A stretch of 64,000 bases of DNA from Synaphobranchus kaupii (taxonomy: Eukaryota > Chordata > Actinopteri > Anguilliformes > Synaphobranchidae). Location: positions 60,415,626-60,479,625 of the forward strand of contig CM056379.1 in the NCBI GenBank assembly GCA_029718625.1, in the 5' to 3' direction. Under the pieces are notes generated by a model, which had not been told where the DNA came from, made no database searches, and saw only the letters and a list, made by a program, of their open reading frames with translations. Made by a program: the position numbers and the translations under genes. Of this stretch, positions 22,952 to 35,013 are shown in pieces (within the stretch, counting starts at the first letter, position 1; every line of letters begins with the position of its first letter).

Positions 22952-23237
22952 TGTGGTGAAATGACAGGAAAGGCTTTGTTCTAGCATGCCTTCCAAATAA
23001 TTTGTTGGCATGGAGGTGACGTCTAATGGTAGTTTTGGAGACTTGATGACCCCAAGATGCTACTTTCCTCTGTAATTCTCCAACAGTGATCCTTGGGGAT
23101 TTTTTTGCCTCTCTTACCATCCTCTTCACTGTGCTTGGGGGCAACAAAATAAACTTGGGTCCTCTTCCAGGCAAGTTTGTAACAGTTCCAGTTGCTTTTA
23201 ACTTTTTATGTATTGCCCTAACGGTAGATATGGGCAT
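22952..23237 (-). pseudogene. Tc1-like transposase N-terminal part, cut by the gap
   Basis: From 23237 leftward the frame reads MPISTVRAIHKKLKATGTV, PGRGPKFILLPPST and ARTKPFLSFHH, with VKRMVREAKKSPRITVGELQ and KTTIRRHLHANKL between. This is the bipartite helix-turn-helix DNA-binding domain with the GRPR-like basic hinge appearing as GRGPK. The frame is still open when it runs into the N gap. The catalytic domain is not visible. The real start probably lies further right in another frame. Confidence 0.8.
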
Positions 23238-23709
23238 TTTCAGGTGAGTAGCTTTTTTTAATAGCCATTCCCTAACTTATGAAGCTCAACACACTTTTCC
23301 CTCATTTGATTTGTGTGTTCTCTTATATTTCCCATGTTGATGTATGAATAAGGGAATATGGCCTCTGTGTCACCTCATATTTATACCCCAGTGAAACAGG
23401 AAGTCATGGATTACTGCTTGAAAGTTATTAAACACTCTGATCAACTATAAAAAGTAAAATATAAATCGAAAGAAATCTTCAGTTCATAAGAATTCCTAGG
23501 GGGTGCCAATAATTGTGGCACACATGGTTTTGTTAAGAATAATTATTTCTTGATGAGGGATTTTTTTGCTCAGTATAAATTGACTTCAATTAAAGGTTGG
23601 ATTTTTCTCATTTTTTCAGTGTGAGATTAAGCTAATTCAATTTAATTTTAATTTTTTATAACTTTTGTTTTACTCATCTTTACTAGGGGTGCCAATAATT
23701 GTGGAGGGC

Positions 23710-23824
<115 letters not shown>

Positions 23825-24111
23825 ACCATCAGACAGGTCCTGTGATATGGCAAAGAGACCCTGCTGTATAGCTGGCGTCTGGGGTCATAGGTTCTGGGCT
23901 TGCCTGCAATGTGGAGAAATGTCGCACATGCACATAGCATTGCCGGTGTGGGTGTGGGAGATGCACATTCTGTTTGGCCGTGAGGCAGACAGCAGTAGTC
24001 TGAGCTCAATTTTAAGCGAGATGTCATTAGCCTGTTATTGTTTGCGCATTCTGAATGACACTGAATGATTGTTCAGAAAGGTTGGCATTGATACTTATGG
24101 ATGACACAAGC

Positions 24112-24113
<2 letters not shown>

Positions 24114-24166
<53 letters not shown>

Positions 24167-24186
24167 TGTGTGTGTGTGTGTGCACA
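24114..24186. repeat. (TG)n microsatellite
   Basis: About 70 bp of TG repeats with a single interruption, followed by a short alternating CACACGCGCATGCGCAC stretch. Confidence 0.95.
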
Positions 24187-25094
24187 CGCGCATGCGCACA
24201 CGCTTCCTGTCCTGTCTCTTTCTGATGGGACTTTCTGTGGAGGGAAGCTGTCCCCTCACCACCAACTGTCCAGAAGAATATCCACTGTTGACTGTGAGCA
24301 GCATTGTTGGTTCTGGCTCCTGTATTTTTTAAGGAGGTGTTGAGAATAGAGGTGCTGAGGCTATTTTAGGAGGTACACATGCAGCTGCCCTGTAGCCGAC
24401 ACTAACTGAATGTGGTTATTTTGAGAATGAAAATGAATGCCTGAAAAAGCCTTTAAAATGAGTAATGAAGTACCTGTCTGGGTGTTTGCATCTTGGCTTG
24501 CCTATTTTACTTTTCGTCCTTGTCTTCCTGAAATTGTTCTCTTGGGTTAGTATTAACTTGTATATATATGCTTTTTGGCAGACAAATAAGATATTTCCCA
24601 TTGCTTTCACACAAAATGCAAATGTTAAGTGCATTCATGCAAAACAGTCAACACAATTCCATGCAAAAGACACAGAAATCAATGAGATAAGTCATGTCAC
24701 ACTGAACTGAAGCATTTGGGCTCTGCTGATAGATATTGCTCCCATAATTATAAATGTATTTTCTAACTAGACTATTGAGGAATAAAAAAGTGTGGTGTGA
24801 GTAAGGAAACACTCTTGATGTTAGCTAGCAGTAAGCTAACAAACGTTATATCCTTCCCAACATTATAACAAAAAACCGTAACATTATACGGGTCAAGAAT
24901 AACTTTCAAAATGAAATAACAAAATAACAATAAAATGGGGCAATTTTCTAAAATGTTTTGTGACATTCGCACAGAATCATGGGTGAGATTAGCTGTGATT
25001 GACAGCAATGTGAAAAACTTACAATATTTGCATAGGTAGGTTATAATGGGGGGGTAGGTTTTTATCAGATCACAGGCCAAAGATGGTCCAAACT
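24187..25094. other. No recognised feature
   Basis: AT-rich sequence with no supported gene or repeat family. Confidence 0.4.
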
Positions 25095-25099
25095 AACGA

Positions 25100-25545
25100 T
25101 ATGTGCTGAAATTTCCAATGAGGGTATTCTTAACCTCATTCTCACAATTGGACCATACAACACAGAGCATCTAATTCTTCAGAGTATTGTGCCACCAGAA
25201 AAGAACGGGCAGGTGAGGTCTGTTATGCCACACTGTAATCGTATGGGACAAAGTAGAATTCCATCACTGCCCTTTGGTCATTGAATTTTCAATCCACTCA
25301 TGTATGATGATACTTTATGATAATTTGTCCCCCATACTCTCCATTTCTAAATCATATTGAGGAATCATTTTCTTCATGGAGGTGGAAGCAATACATCCAC
25401 TGCCTACATCACCAGATGTGGCCTTGATGCAATGAGTGCTGGTTGTCTGGCAGTCACAGCCAAAGATTGTGAAGGGTGGAACCACCTCTGCAGGAGATTC
25501 CTAATTTCCTTATTGCATTTGGAGGAAAAACAACCAATGTAATGT
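25100..25545 (+). pseudogene. IS630/Tc1-superfamily DDE transposase fossil
   Basis: Three collinear pieces match the C-terminal half of a fish DDE-type transposase. They are LILTIGPYNTEHLI near 25135, PPYSPFLNHIEESFSSWRWK at 25329-25388 (holding the final catalytic Glu in the NxIEE motif), and GLDAMSAGCLAVTAKDCEGW to HLCRRFL at about 25416-25510, which is the usual C-terminal tail. They are in different frames and separated by stops, so the gene is dead. No termini were found. Confidence 0.75.
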
Positions 25546-26171
25546 CAATGTTGGCTGTTCGACTAGAAATAACTTGAATTGAAAGTGTACAGTAATGCAT
25601 TTGTCTGCATTTTGACCTCATTTTGTTTTCACCCAAATACTAATTTTATTTTGATCATCAGCTTGGTATAATTTGTTTTGTTCTCTGTATTTGTAGAATC
25701 ATTCAATTTGTGTGCCCCCTTTCTGGCACTCCTGCTTTACAAACTATAATTATAGTATACAAAATTGATATTGGGTATATTGCCAAGTTATGCCATTTTG
25801 CTCGGTTTATTTGATTTTATGATGGGTATTCAATGTTTTGGGTGTCTTTGGGCATTTTGTCATTTTGGCAAACACAATTCAATTTTGAGGGTTGTGTTAG
25901 CTGTTTTGCAAAACTGATATCCGTTTGGAGTAATGTGCTCATGTAATCGGGATCAATGCGACTAGATAAAATCTAGGCCTTCATTTTAGTAAATTTTTTT
26001 TTTTTAAACATGAGAAAACTTGTATCAAAGTATTTTGAGATCGGTAACATTAATGCTTTTAGGTAAACAAAATAGTTGGTGCGCTTAACTTTGATCAGAT
26101 ACTTTTTACATCCTCAGGTGACATATTATATGACAATATGTTTCACTGTATGACCGAGTCATGGTGGCTAT

Positions 26172-26172
<1 letters not shown>
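25546..26172. other. AT-rich region without recognised feature
   Basis: No gene or repeat supported. Confidence 0.4.
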
Positions 26173-26202
<30 letters not shown>

Positions 26203-26277
26203 GGACAGCTCGCGCCACCCAGCTGGATAGCGCGCGCTGCCCAGTTGGACACCCCGCGCCACCCAGTTGGATAGCTC
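26173..26277. repeat. (CA)n tract followed by a 22-bp CAGTTGGA array
   Basis: A CA microsatellite (about 26173-26199) runs directly into four 22-bp units of the form CAGTTGGACAGCTCGCGCCA plus CC, with variants CAGCTGGATAGCGCGCGCTG and CAGTTGGACACCCCGCGCCA. The same CCAGTTGGATAGC core is the building block of the element at 28249-28798. Confidence 0.85.
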
Positions 26278-28248
26278 GAAGATACCTAATTTGATGTCGC
26301 TGATTGGACAGGAATTCACTAATCTCTCACATGTAATGAATGTACGTAAAACCAATGTTTGTAGGGTCATTTGAATCATAACGATAATCAAAGTTTTTCG
26401 TTATTTGCCATTTTAATTTTCACACTGTAATTCCAAAGACATAGAACGATATTTGAAGAACTTAACCAATTTTTAGTTTAGGAATATGGGAAACAGTCAT
26501 TGAACATGAGCAGAGACTGGTCTGAGTGCAGACATGAAGAAGCAAACACTATTGTTTTAAATAAAATAAGTGTGTAATTAATAACATTCATAAAATTAAA
26601 TAGACCTGGTTAGTTCAAAGTGCCGTTTTCTGGTATTTTAAAACAAATTTGGAATATATTTTAGTTGGAATACAACAGCAAAAATTAAACAGCAGGCTAA
26701 ATATGCAATTTATTTAAAAGAATAATCCCTGTTCTTTCATATACGTATATTTTGCTAGCTTCCACGTTGCTATTGTGTTCTCTAGCCTGTGTTGTCCAAG
26801 TCTGAAATGGGTAGGCTACTCACTGTCAACCCATCTACGGTTTGCCCGTATAAAATATGGGTTTCCACCTTTTCGAGGGTATGCGGACGTATAATGTTAT
26901 GATACCGGAAATCTAGATTTTATAGGTTTTTTGTTTTCAAACGTTTTCCAACATAATTAATTCAAACGCAGCAATCATATTTTATTTCTCCCTCTCTCTG
27001 CTACTACTCTAGATTTCTGAGGCTGAGGGGAAAGCAAGTAGCTAGCCTAGCGGCATCAGGACTGTAATGTAATTTATGACAACCACGAAGATGCAGTAGC
27101 CCACAAGATACCCATCAACTATCTACGTTAATTAACCTAGCGAACAGTTAAATGGTTATGACTGGACAATGTTAATGTTTATGCAATTTTGATAATTAGA
27201 TAATATATGACGTATTAATGTGGTGGATGACTCAATTTAACAAAGCTACTACAAGTTTCATTGTAAAGTAACCCGTCTAACTTAATGTTAACTGTTACTA
27301 GAAAATTATTCAAAGTAAGATGAGAGCTAATTTTATAACCATATGTAGGCTACATTAATGCTAACGTTGCCTACTTAGGCTATCAAAGCTGTTATGTAGG
27401 CTAGTAAGATTGCAAAACTGCATTAAAAGTGCATAACAACACGACTATTTCATAATTTAGAAAGATGGTATGTATCTCTCTCCTGCACTGGGTTGTAAGT
27501 GTGTGGGGTCAGTCATTTGGGGGTGTCTGTTTACCTGTTTTAAAATGAGCACCTTAATGAATTTGTAGCTACAGTTATTATGTGAAAAGCTAAATACAGG
27601 AATATATTAAATAAACTTGAATCAGACAAATAACTGTGGTGGCTAGTGATTTTAATAGATAAACGATAGATAATGTTCTATACGGTTTTAGTGAATATAC
27701 AGTTTTGCAGGGATGAAAATAAGTGCAGCTCGTAACAGAGGTTGACACCTATGCATTAATAATATAATGTGACCGCATCTAAAGACAGACCTGGCGGATT
27801 CACTCATTGCTTTTATTGCAAGCCAATGTTCTCTACACAGAGGATTACACTGACTCAAACGCACAGACTTCAAGTATTAGGCTATACTGGACTGCCGATA
27901 ATACTGCAAACTGTCATCATAAACATATTGCATGTCCTAGATAGCTCTACTGTGGCTACTAGCTACACTACTGTCAACAAAGCACACATAGGCCTACGCA
28001 CTTTATACACACAATAACACTTAGCTAGCCCTGGTGACCAGCCAGCTCCGCTAACAAGCAGCATAACTAAACATTTAACCAACGAGAAAATAGTCTATAT
28101 ACATGGTATAATGGCGTCACATAAATTGTAGTTGAAGACTTTTATTTTTATTTTTATAGATTAGACAAAATCTTGCAAGCTTTGTTCGTTTAACAATCCA
28201 AACGAGATACACATATCCGGTAGGCTAATTCTAGAGAGATATCTATGA
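26278..28248. other. AT-rich DNA between two arrays of the same motif
   Basis: About 2 kb with no coding similarity. It is notable only because both borders carry CCAGTTGGATA-type repeats, so it could be the interior of one larger element. Confidence 0.45.
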
Positions 28249-28798
28249 TAGGCCGAACAGTTCAAAAGCCGACCCAAACTAGACACCATATATCCAGTTG
28301 GATAGCGCGGGGCGAACAGTTCAAAAGCCGACCCAAACTAGACACCGTATATCCAGTTGGATAGCGCGCCAAACCGTTCAAAAGCCGACCCAAACTAGAC
28401 ATCGTATATCCAGTTGGATAGCGCGCGAACAGTTCAAAAGCCGACCCAAACTAGACACCGTATATCCAGTTGGATAGCGCGGCGAACAGTTCAAAAGCCG
28501 ACCCAAACTAGACACCGTATATCCAGTTGGATAGCGCGCCGAACAGTTCAAAAGCCTACCCAAACTAGACACCGTATATCCAGTTGGATAGCGCGCGCGA
28601 CCCAGTTGGATCGCTCGCGCTGCCAACTGGATATGTGGAGATGTCCACTGGGTATCTTGCGATGTCCACTGGGTGGCGCAGAATGACTGGATAGGTAGTG
28701 TCTTGTTAACTGGATATATCTCGCTTAAAAACTGGGTAGCGCAGAGCAACTGGATATACGGTGTCTACTTTGCGTCGGCTTTTGAACTGTTCGGCCTA
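28249..28798. mobile_element. Element with inverted termini and internal 57-bp tandem units
   Basis: TAGGCCGAACAGTTCAAAAG at 28249 is repeated in inverted orientation at 28798, ending CTTTTGAACTGTTCGGCCTA. Inside the left side, six tandem units (starts 28254, 28313, 28370, 28426, 28483, 28540; 56-59 bp each) contain CGAACAGTTCAAAAGCCGAC and TATCCAGTTGGATAGCGCG. The right third holds single inverted and direct variants of the same ACTGGATA core. No protein is encoded. It has the look of a non-autonomous DNA element whose subterminal repeats expanded on one side. Confidence 0.7.
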
Positions 28799-28799
28799 C

Positions 28800-28935
28800 C
28801 ATACACACACGTACGCACACGCACACATGCACGTGCACGCATACACATGCACGTGCACGCATACACACAACACACACACACACACACACACACTCGCACG
28901 CATACACACACATGCACACGCACACACACGCACAT
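28800..28935. repeat. CA-rich microsatellite
   Basis: Interrupted CACA/CGCA repeats, including two copies of ATGCACGTGCACGC, extend over about 135 bp. Confidence 0.85.
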
Positions 28936-29127
28936 GACATCCAGTACAAACCAGCCCTGTAACCTTGCTAAATTAGGTTAAGATACATTATGTAATAGCT
29001 AGGATGTGTCTCATCCCAGAATTATTATTAATTCGGCTGCAGCTCATTCTGTTGCATTGAGGAGTTGTACTGCCACTTGGCTGGGCTGCAGTGTGATCAG
29101 AAACACAGAGTTACAGCAATGAGGTGT

Positions 29128-29290
29128 CCAAACTACTGAAAGTGATTTCAGCACACCTCCTGGGTGGGTACCTAGTAGGCGAGTACCAAACTACTGAAAG
29201 TGATTTCAGCACACCTCCTGGGTGGGTACCTAGTAGGCGAGTACCAAACTACTGAAAGTGATTTCAGCACACCTCCTGGGTGGGTACCTA
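29128..29290. repeat. 58-bp tandem triplication
   Basis: CCAAACTACTGAAAGTGATT begins at 29128, 29186 and 29244. The unit is 58 bp and the copies are almost identical. The third copy is cut after CCTAGT. No gene is associated. Confidence 0.95.
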
Positions 29291-30119
29291 GTTGAGACAC
29301 TTACGCTCTGTATATTGACGCAATCAGTGATTGGCCTGGAGATCTGCACACTAACATTTCATTGGCCTTACCGTAACCTGGGACGGGAAAGTTTTATCCA
29401 CCAGGGTTTTTCTGTCTTATTGTTCAGTAGTGACCCTGATGCCTGAGGTCAGCCTGCACCACCCATGTCAGTTGTTCAGACCTTCGCCGTGGTGACTGGC
29501 TGCCCAGCTTGTGAATTACAGAGTGAAAACTAGCAGCCTGGACAGAATTCAGAGGAGTGGATGGTAGTCTGCCCCCAGATTTCGGCAGGAGGCTACAGCA
29601 GTGGCATAGGCCTACAATTACAATTGGACATTCCAGATAAGGGAGAAAAATGGGGAGTAAACAAAATGTTGAACAGAAATATCTCTTGAGATTTTGTTCA
29701 AAGACATTTCAAAGTTAACATTAGTTAGTATGTGCGCAAGCATTCAGACTGCCAAATGTAGACCTGTTAAATGTGATGATGGGATTGGATAAATATTGTG
29801 CTTTGTACATTGCTGAGAGAGAAAGAGCCGGGTATCAGTGCAGCTGGCCATCTCTCACTCTGACAGATCAGGCCGTGGGTGCAGAGACACAGCCTCATGT
29901 GGTGACGGAACGCCCCTTTAATCCCTTCTGCCCGGTCTGCGTAGGCGAGGAGGTTACGGTCACAAATCACAAGGGCTCTTTCATCATCATCACTCTCCTG
30001 TTACGGTGTGGGTCAGGCAGAGGGCTCGGATGTGGGTGGGAGTGAATTACAGGGGTGAGAGCCCACACTGCCCAGATCAAGGTCTGCAGGGCAGGCCCAG
30101 GAACAGAAAGTGCCAACTG
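29291..30119. other. No recognised feature
   Basis: No coding motif or repeat family recognised. Confidence 0.4.
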
Positions 30120-30415
30120 TTTGGAGTGAGTGTATACGTGTTTGTGTATAAGTGTGAGTGATTTATTGAGTGAATGAATGTGTTTGTGTATCACTAAGTG
30201 AGTGAGTGAACAAAATGACATGTTTGCGTATTACTGAGTGAACGGATTTGTTTGTATGTGTGAAGTGAATGAGTGAGTGAGCATGTGTGAATGAGTTAGT
30301 GAGTCAATATGTCTCAGAGTGAGAGAGTGAGTGAGTCATGTGAGTGAGTGAATGAGCATTTGTGAGTAAATTAAAGTGTGCTAGTATGTGAATATGAGAT
30401 TGTGTGAGTGAGGGG
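30120..30415. repeat. Degenerate GTGAGTGAATGA minisatellite
   Basis: About 300 bp rich in GTGA, GAGT and GAATGA units in no strict register. Confidence 0.8.
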
Positions 30416-31205
30416 CAGCTCATCTATAAAAGTGCCTGATGTTAGCATGTACTCGCTTGTATGTGTGTGTGTGTGGCCAGTGTGTGGCTCTGATCGATAT
30501 GATCTAATTAAGGATTAGTGCAGTCCCCCCCCCCCCCCCCTCTCAGTCAGACTGTTGGAGGACTACCAGAACTCTTAAAGTGACACACGCTTCACTCACG
30601 TTGACAAATGATGTACAATGAACTGAACTGTAGTAGTGTTGCTTGCTTTGACAGATTTTGTCTATGATGAAATAAGTTGCTGGTTTATCGCAATATGTGT
30701 TCAGTTCAGTTTCTCCCTCGTTTTGCAATTTCTTGAAGTGAATCTTCTTCGAAAACAGTTGTCGGAAGCGCTATGTCGAAACCTGCAGTCTTTACAGTTC
30801 TTGCACAACCGGAGAGAGGGGCACAGCTCTGCTGACAGGAAACATGGTGGTGTTTGTGTGAACATGTGGGTGTGTGTGTGTGTGTGTGGGGGTGGGGGGG
30901 GGGGGGGGGGGGGGGGGCTTTACCCTACTACCACCCCTGTGAACGCGATTGTTTCCACCCACAACAGTACAGTCATAAAATGTGGTAATGTAGTGATTTA
31001 TGTTTCCCACATGCCACAAGGAACCCACAAAACTTCCTCATAATACAAGGATGTTCATTCAGTTCATTCCACATGCAAAAATTCTTTAACAGAACCAATC
31101 ATCACTGTGGGCAGCAGCCCGTCTCCTCTGGTCACCAGCTGATGGCAGACCTGAGGTGTAACTATCAGCACATATATACTGAAAAACCCAGGTCTATGCC
31201 TAGCA
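30416..31205. other. Unassigned, with poly-C and TG/poly-G tracts
   Basis: A C run lies at about 30525-30540. A TG tract running into a long G run lies at about 30868-30917. No gene is supported. Confidence 0.5.
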
Positions 31206-31208
31206 CAC

Positions 31209-31300
31209 ATTACGTTAATTTAGCAGACGCTTTTATCCAAAGCGACATACAATAAGTGCATATAGAAGGTCATCGAAGTAACTACAGAACAGATTAGTAC
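31209..31300. repeat. SINE tail fragment
   Basis: TTTAGCAGACGCTTTTATCC followed by AAAGCGACATACAATAAGTG matches the end of the tRNA-derived SINE at 21568-21797, in the same orientation. The tRNA-like head is absent. Confidence 0.7.
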
Positions 31301-32959
31301 ATCCTTCCCATAATGTAGCAGCTATCCCTAGCACCAATCAGACTCACACATTCCTCATAGGAGTCTAATTAAAAATGAATATTACCCAGAACAATGTGGA
31401 AGCCATAATGTTAGAAAAACCTTGTGCTGTATACAAGACTCATGTAGTCGATTCAGCAGCTTCACTCACAAGTAATTTTTTGACCCTCTGTTGATGACTG
31501 GCCAAGCAGGGGGCCTCTTCAGGCTCCTTTCTACTGACTGGTGGGGTTGATGAATGAGGGACTGCCATGTTGCACTGCCATGCAGGATCCATTTATAAAG
31601 GCAGGATGTCATCAGATTTATGACAAGAACATACTGTACAGCAATCAAATTGAGTGTGTTTGGAATCATTGACTATACATCTATAATGAACCAAAAACAT
31701 TTTTAAAATAACAGGTCTATTTAAAGTCATTTTGCCCTTGGCCCTCTCGATTCTGCTGATAATGATTGTTGGTAGATTGGGACAACCAATCAACCTGTCA
31801 CAACCCAAATTAAATTAAACATATTATTAAATTCAGCCTAAACAGCTTTTTTTTTCTGTAAGCTGACTATGGAAGTCAGTGTAATTCTGTCCTATGGCCA
31901 AAACATTCTGTATGGTATTCTACAATAAAGTAACACTGTAAAGAATTTCACAGGATAAGAACCTGAGAGAATCTATCCAGCAACTCTTTGGAACTTTTGC
32001 ATGAATATCAGCTGAAGTAGGTCTTGGAGATAATGACTTTAGCAAAAGTTGACTGGGATGTGAGACAGTGGACTCGTAGAATAGGAGTTTGGGCTGAGGG
32101 TGGTGGTGTTGGGATGGTGTCGAAGGGATGTGTTTTGTCCTTGAGTCGGAGTCTCCTGTCGCCTACCCCAATTTCACGCACCGGCAGGAGTATGCAGAGC
32201 TATAATTAGCACTGCTGGGTTGCGGGGGGTGTCATTTTCGGGAGCCGGTGCCGGAGGCGCCATCAATGCAGATCGTCTCCTCCGTACCTGTGGGGTGGAA
32301 TATAGGACACTCGGCTGTGTTAATGTGCTTTATCTTGCGGGGAGGGGGGGGAGGGGGGGGTGTGACCATACGTCCCGGAAGGAGGGGCATGCACTGCAAC
32401 AGATCTCATTCATAACTTGCGCTGTCACCACTGAAGGAATTACAAGCAGTTACACCGAGAGGCAAGGAGATTGCAGTGCACCCAGAGAGAAGAGTATTTT
32501 TTGGGCTGAGCAAAGAATACTTACAAAACAAGTGGCTTACATAATTCCAGTAGAATAACAGAGCTACTGTACCGCCAGAGGCTAATTTTGACCCTGGTGT
32601 CACCTGCCACCTTTTGTAGTTTTATCAAAAAGCAGAAATGCAAGTTGGCAGTTGGATGTCTGCACCTGGCTTAAACATGATGTCGTTGTATAATTTATCT
32701 AATATTCAAACTATGGAATGTGTTCAAAAAGAGTCTGATGAGGAGCACTGCATGGGACAGCAGTACCCAAAAAGGTGCTCTTTGGAAGAGGAAATAGATT
32801 TAGTGATTGTTTGCCTTAAAAAATGCATAAACTTGAATCTTTTTGGTAAGAGGCCAAACTGAATTCCAAGGCACTCTTAATGATAGAACTCTGATGAAGG
32901 CTGTTTAAGCTGCAACATGTATGTCAAGTGCTTTTTTAATTATTTTTTTGCCATGCCAC
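31301..32959. other. No recognised feature
   Basis: A G-rich stretch at about 32338-32360 is the only compositional feature. No exon resembling the N-terminus of a formin was found here. Confidence 0.4.
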
Positions 32960-33388
32960 AATGGCTTTTTTTAAATTATTTTTTATTTTATTTCTGATTT
33001 TTTCCCATTTTTCTCCCAATTTAGTAGCCATTGAACCTCTATTCTAATTCAATTCCCCCCTGTAGCAACTGCTAGAGAATCACTGCTATACAGCCCCGTC
33101 AGCCGGCGGGTAGGACGGGAGGGCGCCACATCCTCTTCAGGGCGCAACTCCTCCTGAGGCGCCCAGGGCTCCTAGCTCGCCCAGGGCCGCTATGCGTGCA
33201 GCAATTCTCTCCGAGCCCTCCCCCCACCCGCAGGCAGCCGCCAATTGCCACTCCCACAGGGTGCCGGCCATGCTCGGATCTGGCGGCCATGCTCGGATCG
33301 GGGCGCGAACCCCTCGAACCCCTCGGAGCACAACTGCACCAACTGAAAGTCGGCGCTCTTACCGTTGTACCACCGCAGCTGCACAATA
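32960..33388 (-). repeat. GC-rich tRNA-derived SINE
   Basis: On the minus strand the head starts near 33388 with GCAGCTGCGGTGGTACAACG and GTAAGAGCGCCGAC (box A-like), then a GGGGTTCGCGCCCCGATCC box B-like stretch. The tail is a long T/A-rich run at 32960-33010, as expected for an A-rich 3' end seen on the opposite strand. A short CCATGCTCGGATC motif is duplicated inside. Overlapping open frames reflect high GC content. Confidence 0.65.
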
Positions 33389-35013
33389 AAGGCTTTTAAC
33401 TTTACGATTAAGAGTGCCTAGGAATGAAATGTGTTGTTCTAAGAAGGAAAATGAAAACCATGATATAATTATACAGTTAATACAATTTGGACTATTATAA
33501 ATATTCACAAAAGTAATGTTTTTTTTATTTTATATGAAATTACACTGAGAGGCATTAAAAATACAATGATATTGAATTTCTCCTGAAGTACATATTCACA
33601 CACATTTTAAAGATACTTAAATGAATTACCCAAAGTTGCCCAAAACTCATATTGGACTCTTGCATTTGAAATACACAATTTATAGTAAGAAGGTTTTCCA
33701 AGCAGAAATGTGGACACAATTTCACCCTGTTCATTTTAACATATATTTCCGTGACTGTTTCCATGGACATCCAGATTTGAATAAAACATCCAGAAATATC
33801 AGGATTGCCACAAGGTAGATGTAAAATGGCCGTCAGCATGCCATTGTGAGGGAAAGTAATATTTTTGGGAATACAGAGTCTCCAGACAGTTTGGTGTGGA
33901 GTGGTTGGTAATATTTTAGTCATAATTGCTTAATACTAGTACAGCAAATTTGCATCAACCATGACCTTTATGTAGGGAAACCTTGTATATGTTGTATCCG
34001 TTGGTGTGTCATACCTCTTGATGTGGATTTCTGTATAGCTATACATTTTACAACTGTCTTTTAAGGGGATATGAGATTACCTATTTTGAAATGCTACCAT
34101 TATGGTCTTCAGCCAGAGGGAAGTGATACTGCTCTGTGAAGTTGCAGACAAAGGTCCAGTGTAATGTGTACGGCAGTATTACAGGAAACACATTTGCCAG
34201 GATGACATATTCCTCTCAGTCTCAGTTTCAATTCACTTCAGTTGCTTTATTTTCATGACATTTGAAAACACATTAATTATATAGCAATAGCACAATTGAG
34301 CAGTTAAAGAAATAATAACAATATAAAATAATAATAATTAGTAGTAGTAGCTCTTGTAATGTTGTTTTAATAAAATAAGAAAATACTTTATAATTAACAG
34401 GAATCTGAGTTCTGTCTTTAGAAACGGTAGACTTCAGTACCAAATAGCAATACCCTTTGAACTCCATAGTGCAATAATGGTCTTCCAGGGATACAATAAA
34501 ATAATGATGTCCAGTACTGACAATGACGTGAGTCACCGGTGTATTGTGAAAGGACAGGACTATCCCCTCTGTGTGTGCTGCTTAATGATATCTCCCAGGG
34601 ACAGGGATACATTATTGAAGAGATAATCATAGCAGCCAGCAGTGTGTGTATACTGAGGAACACCAGAGTAATTACAGAGTACCGACAATTATACTCTGAA
34701 AACCTGAATATGTATTCTTCACTTTCTGTTATATGCATATATCAAATTGGAGCTTACAAATGTACTGATAAGCAAAGAAAGATTTTAAAAGGAACCCTAA
34801 AGAAAATGTGGTTTAGATATAGAAAAGTGCACGTCAAGTCAATATCCTTTACATGGTCTTTAAATAAATAAATAAATAATAATATTAATATTTAATATAA
34901 TATTTCTTTTAAATCCGACCAAACATTTTTCCTACACCACCGAAACAGAGATAGAATTATTTGCATATATGCTGGAATGATGTCCTTATTCCCGTCTCAC
35001 TTCTTCTCCTCAG
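33389..35013. other. AT-rich intronic DNA upstream of the first fmnl1 exon seen
   Basis: No gene or repeat family recognised, apart from a short AAATA repeat at about 34862-34880. A pyrimidine-rich tract leads into the acceptor CAG at 35011-35013. Confidence 0.5.

Noticed and set aside
22184..23011. Long open frames across the N run
   Set aside because: N bases are translated as X, so the lack of stops is an artefact of the assembly gap.
33099..33399. Overlapping GC-rich open frames on both strands
   Set aside because: They coincide with a tRNA-derived SINE with box A/B-like sequences and an A-rich tail.
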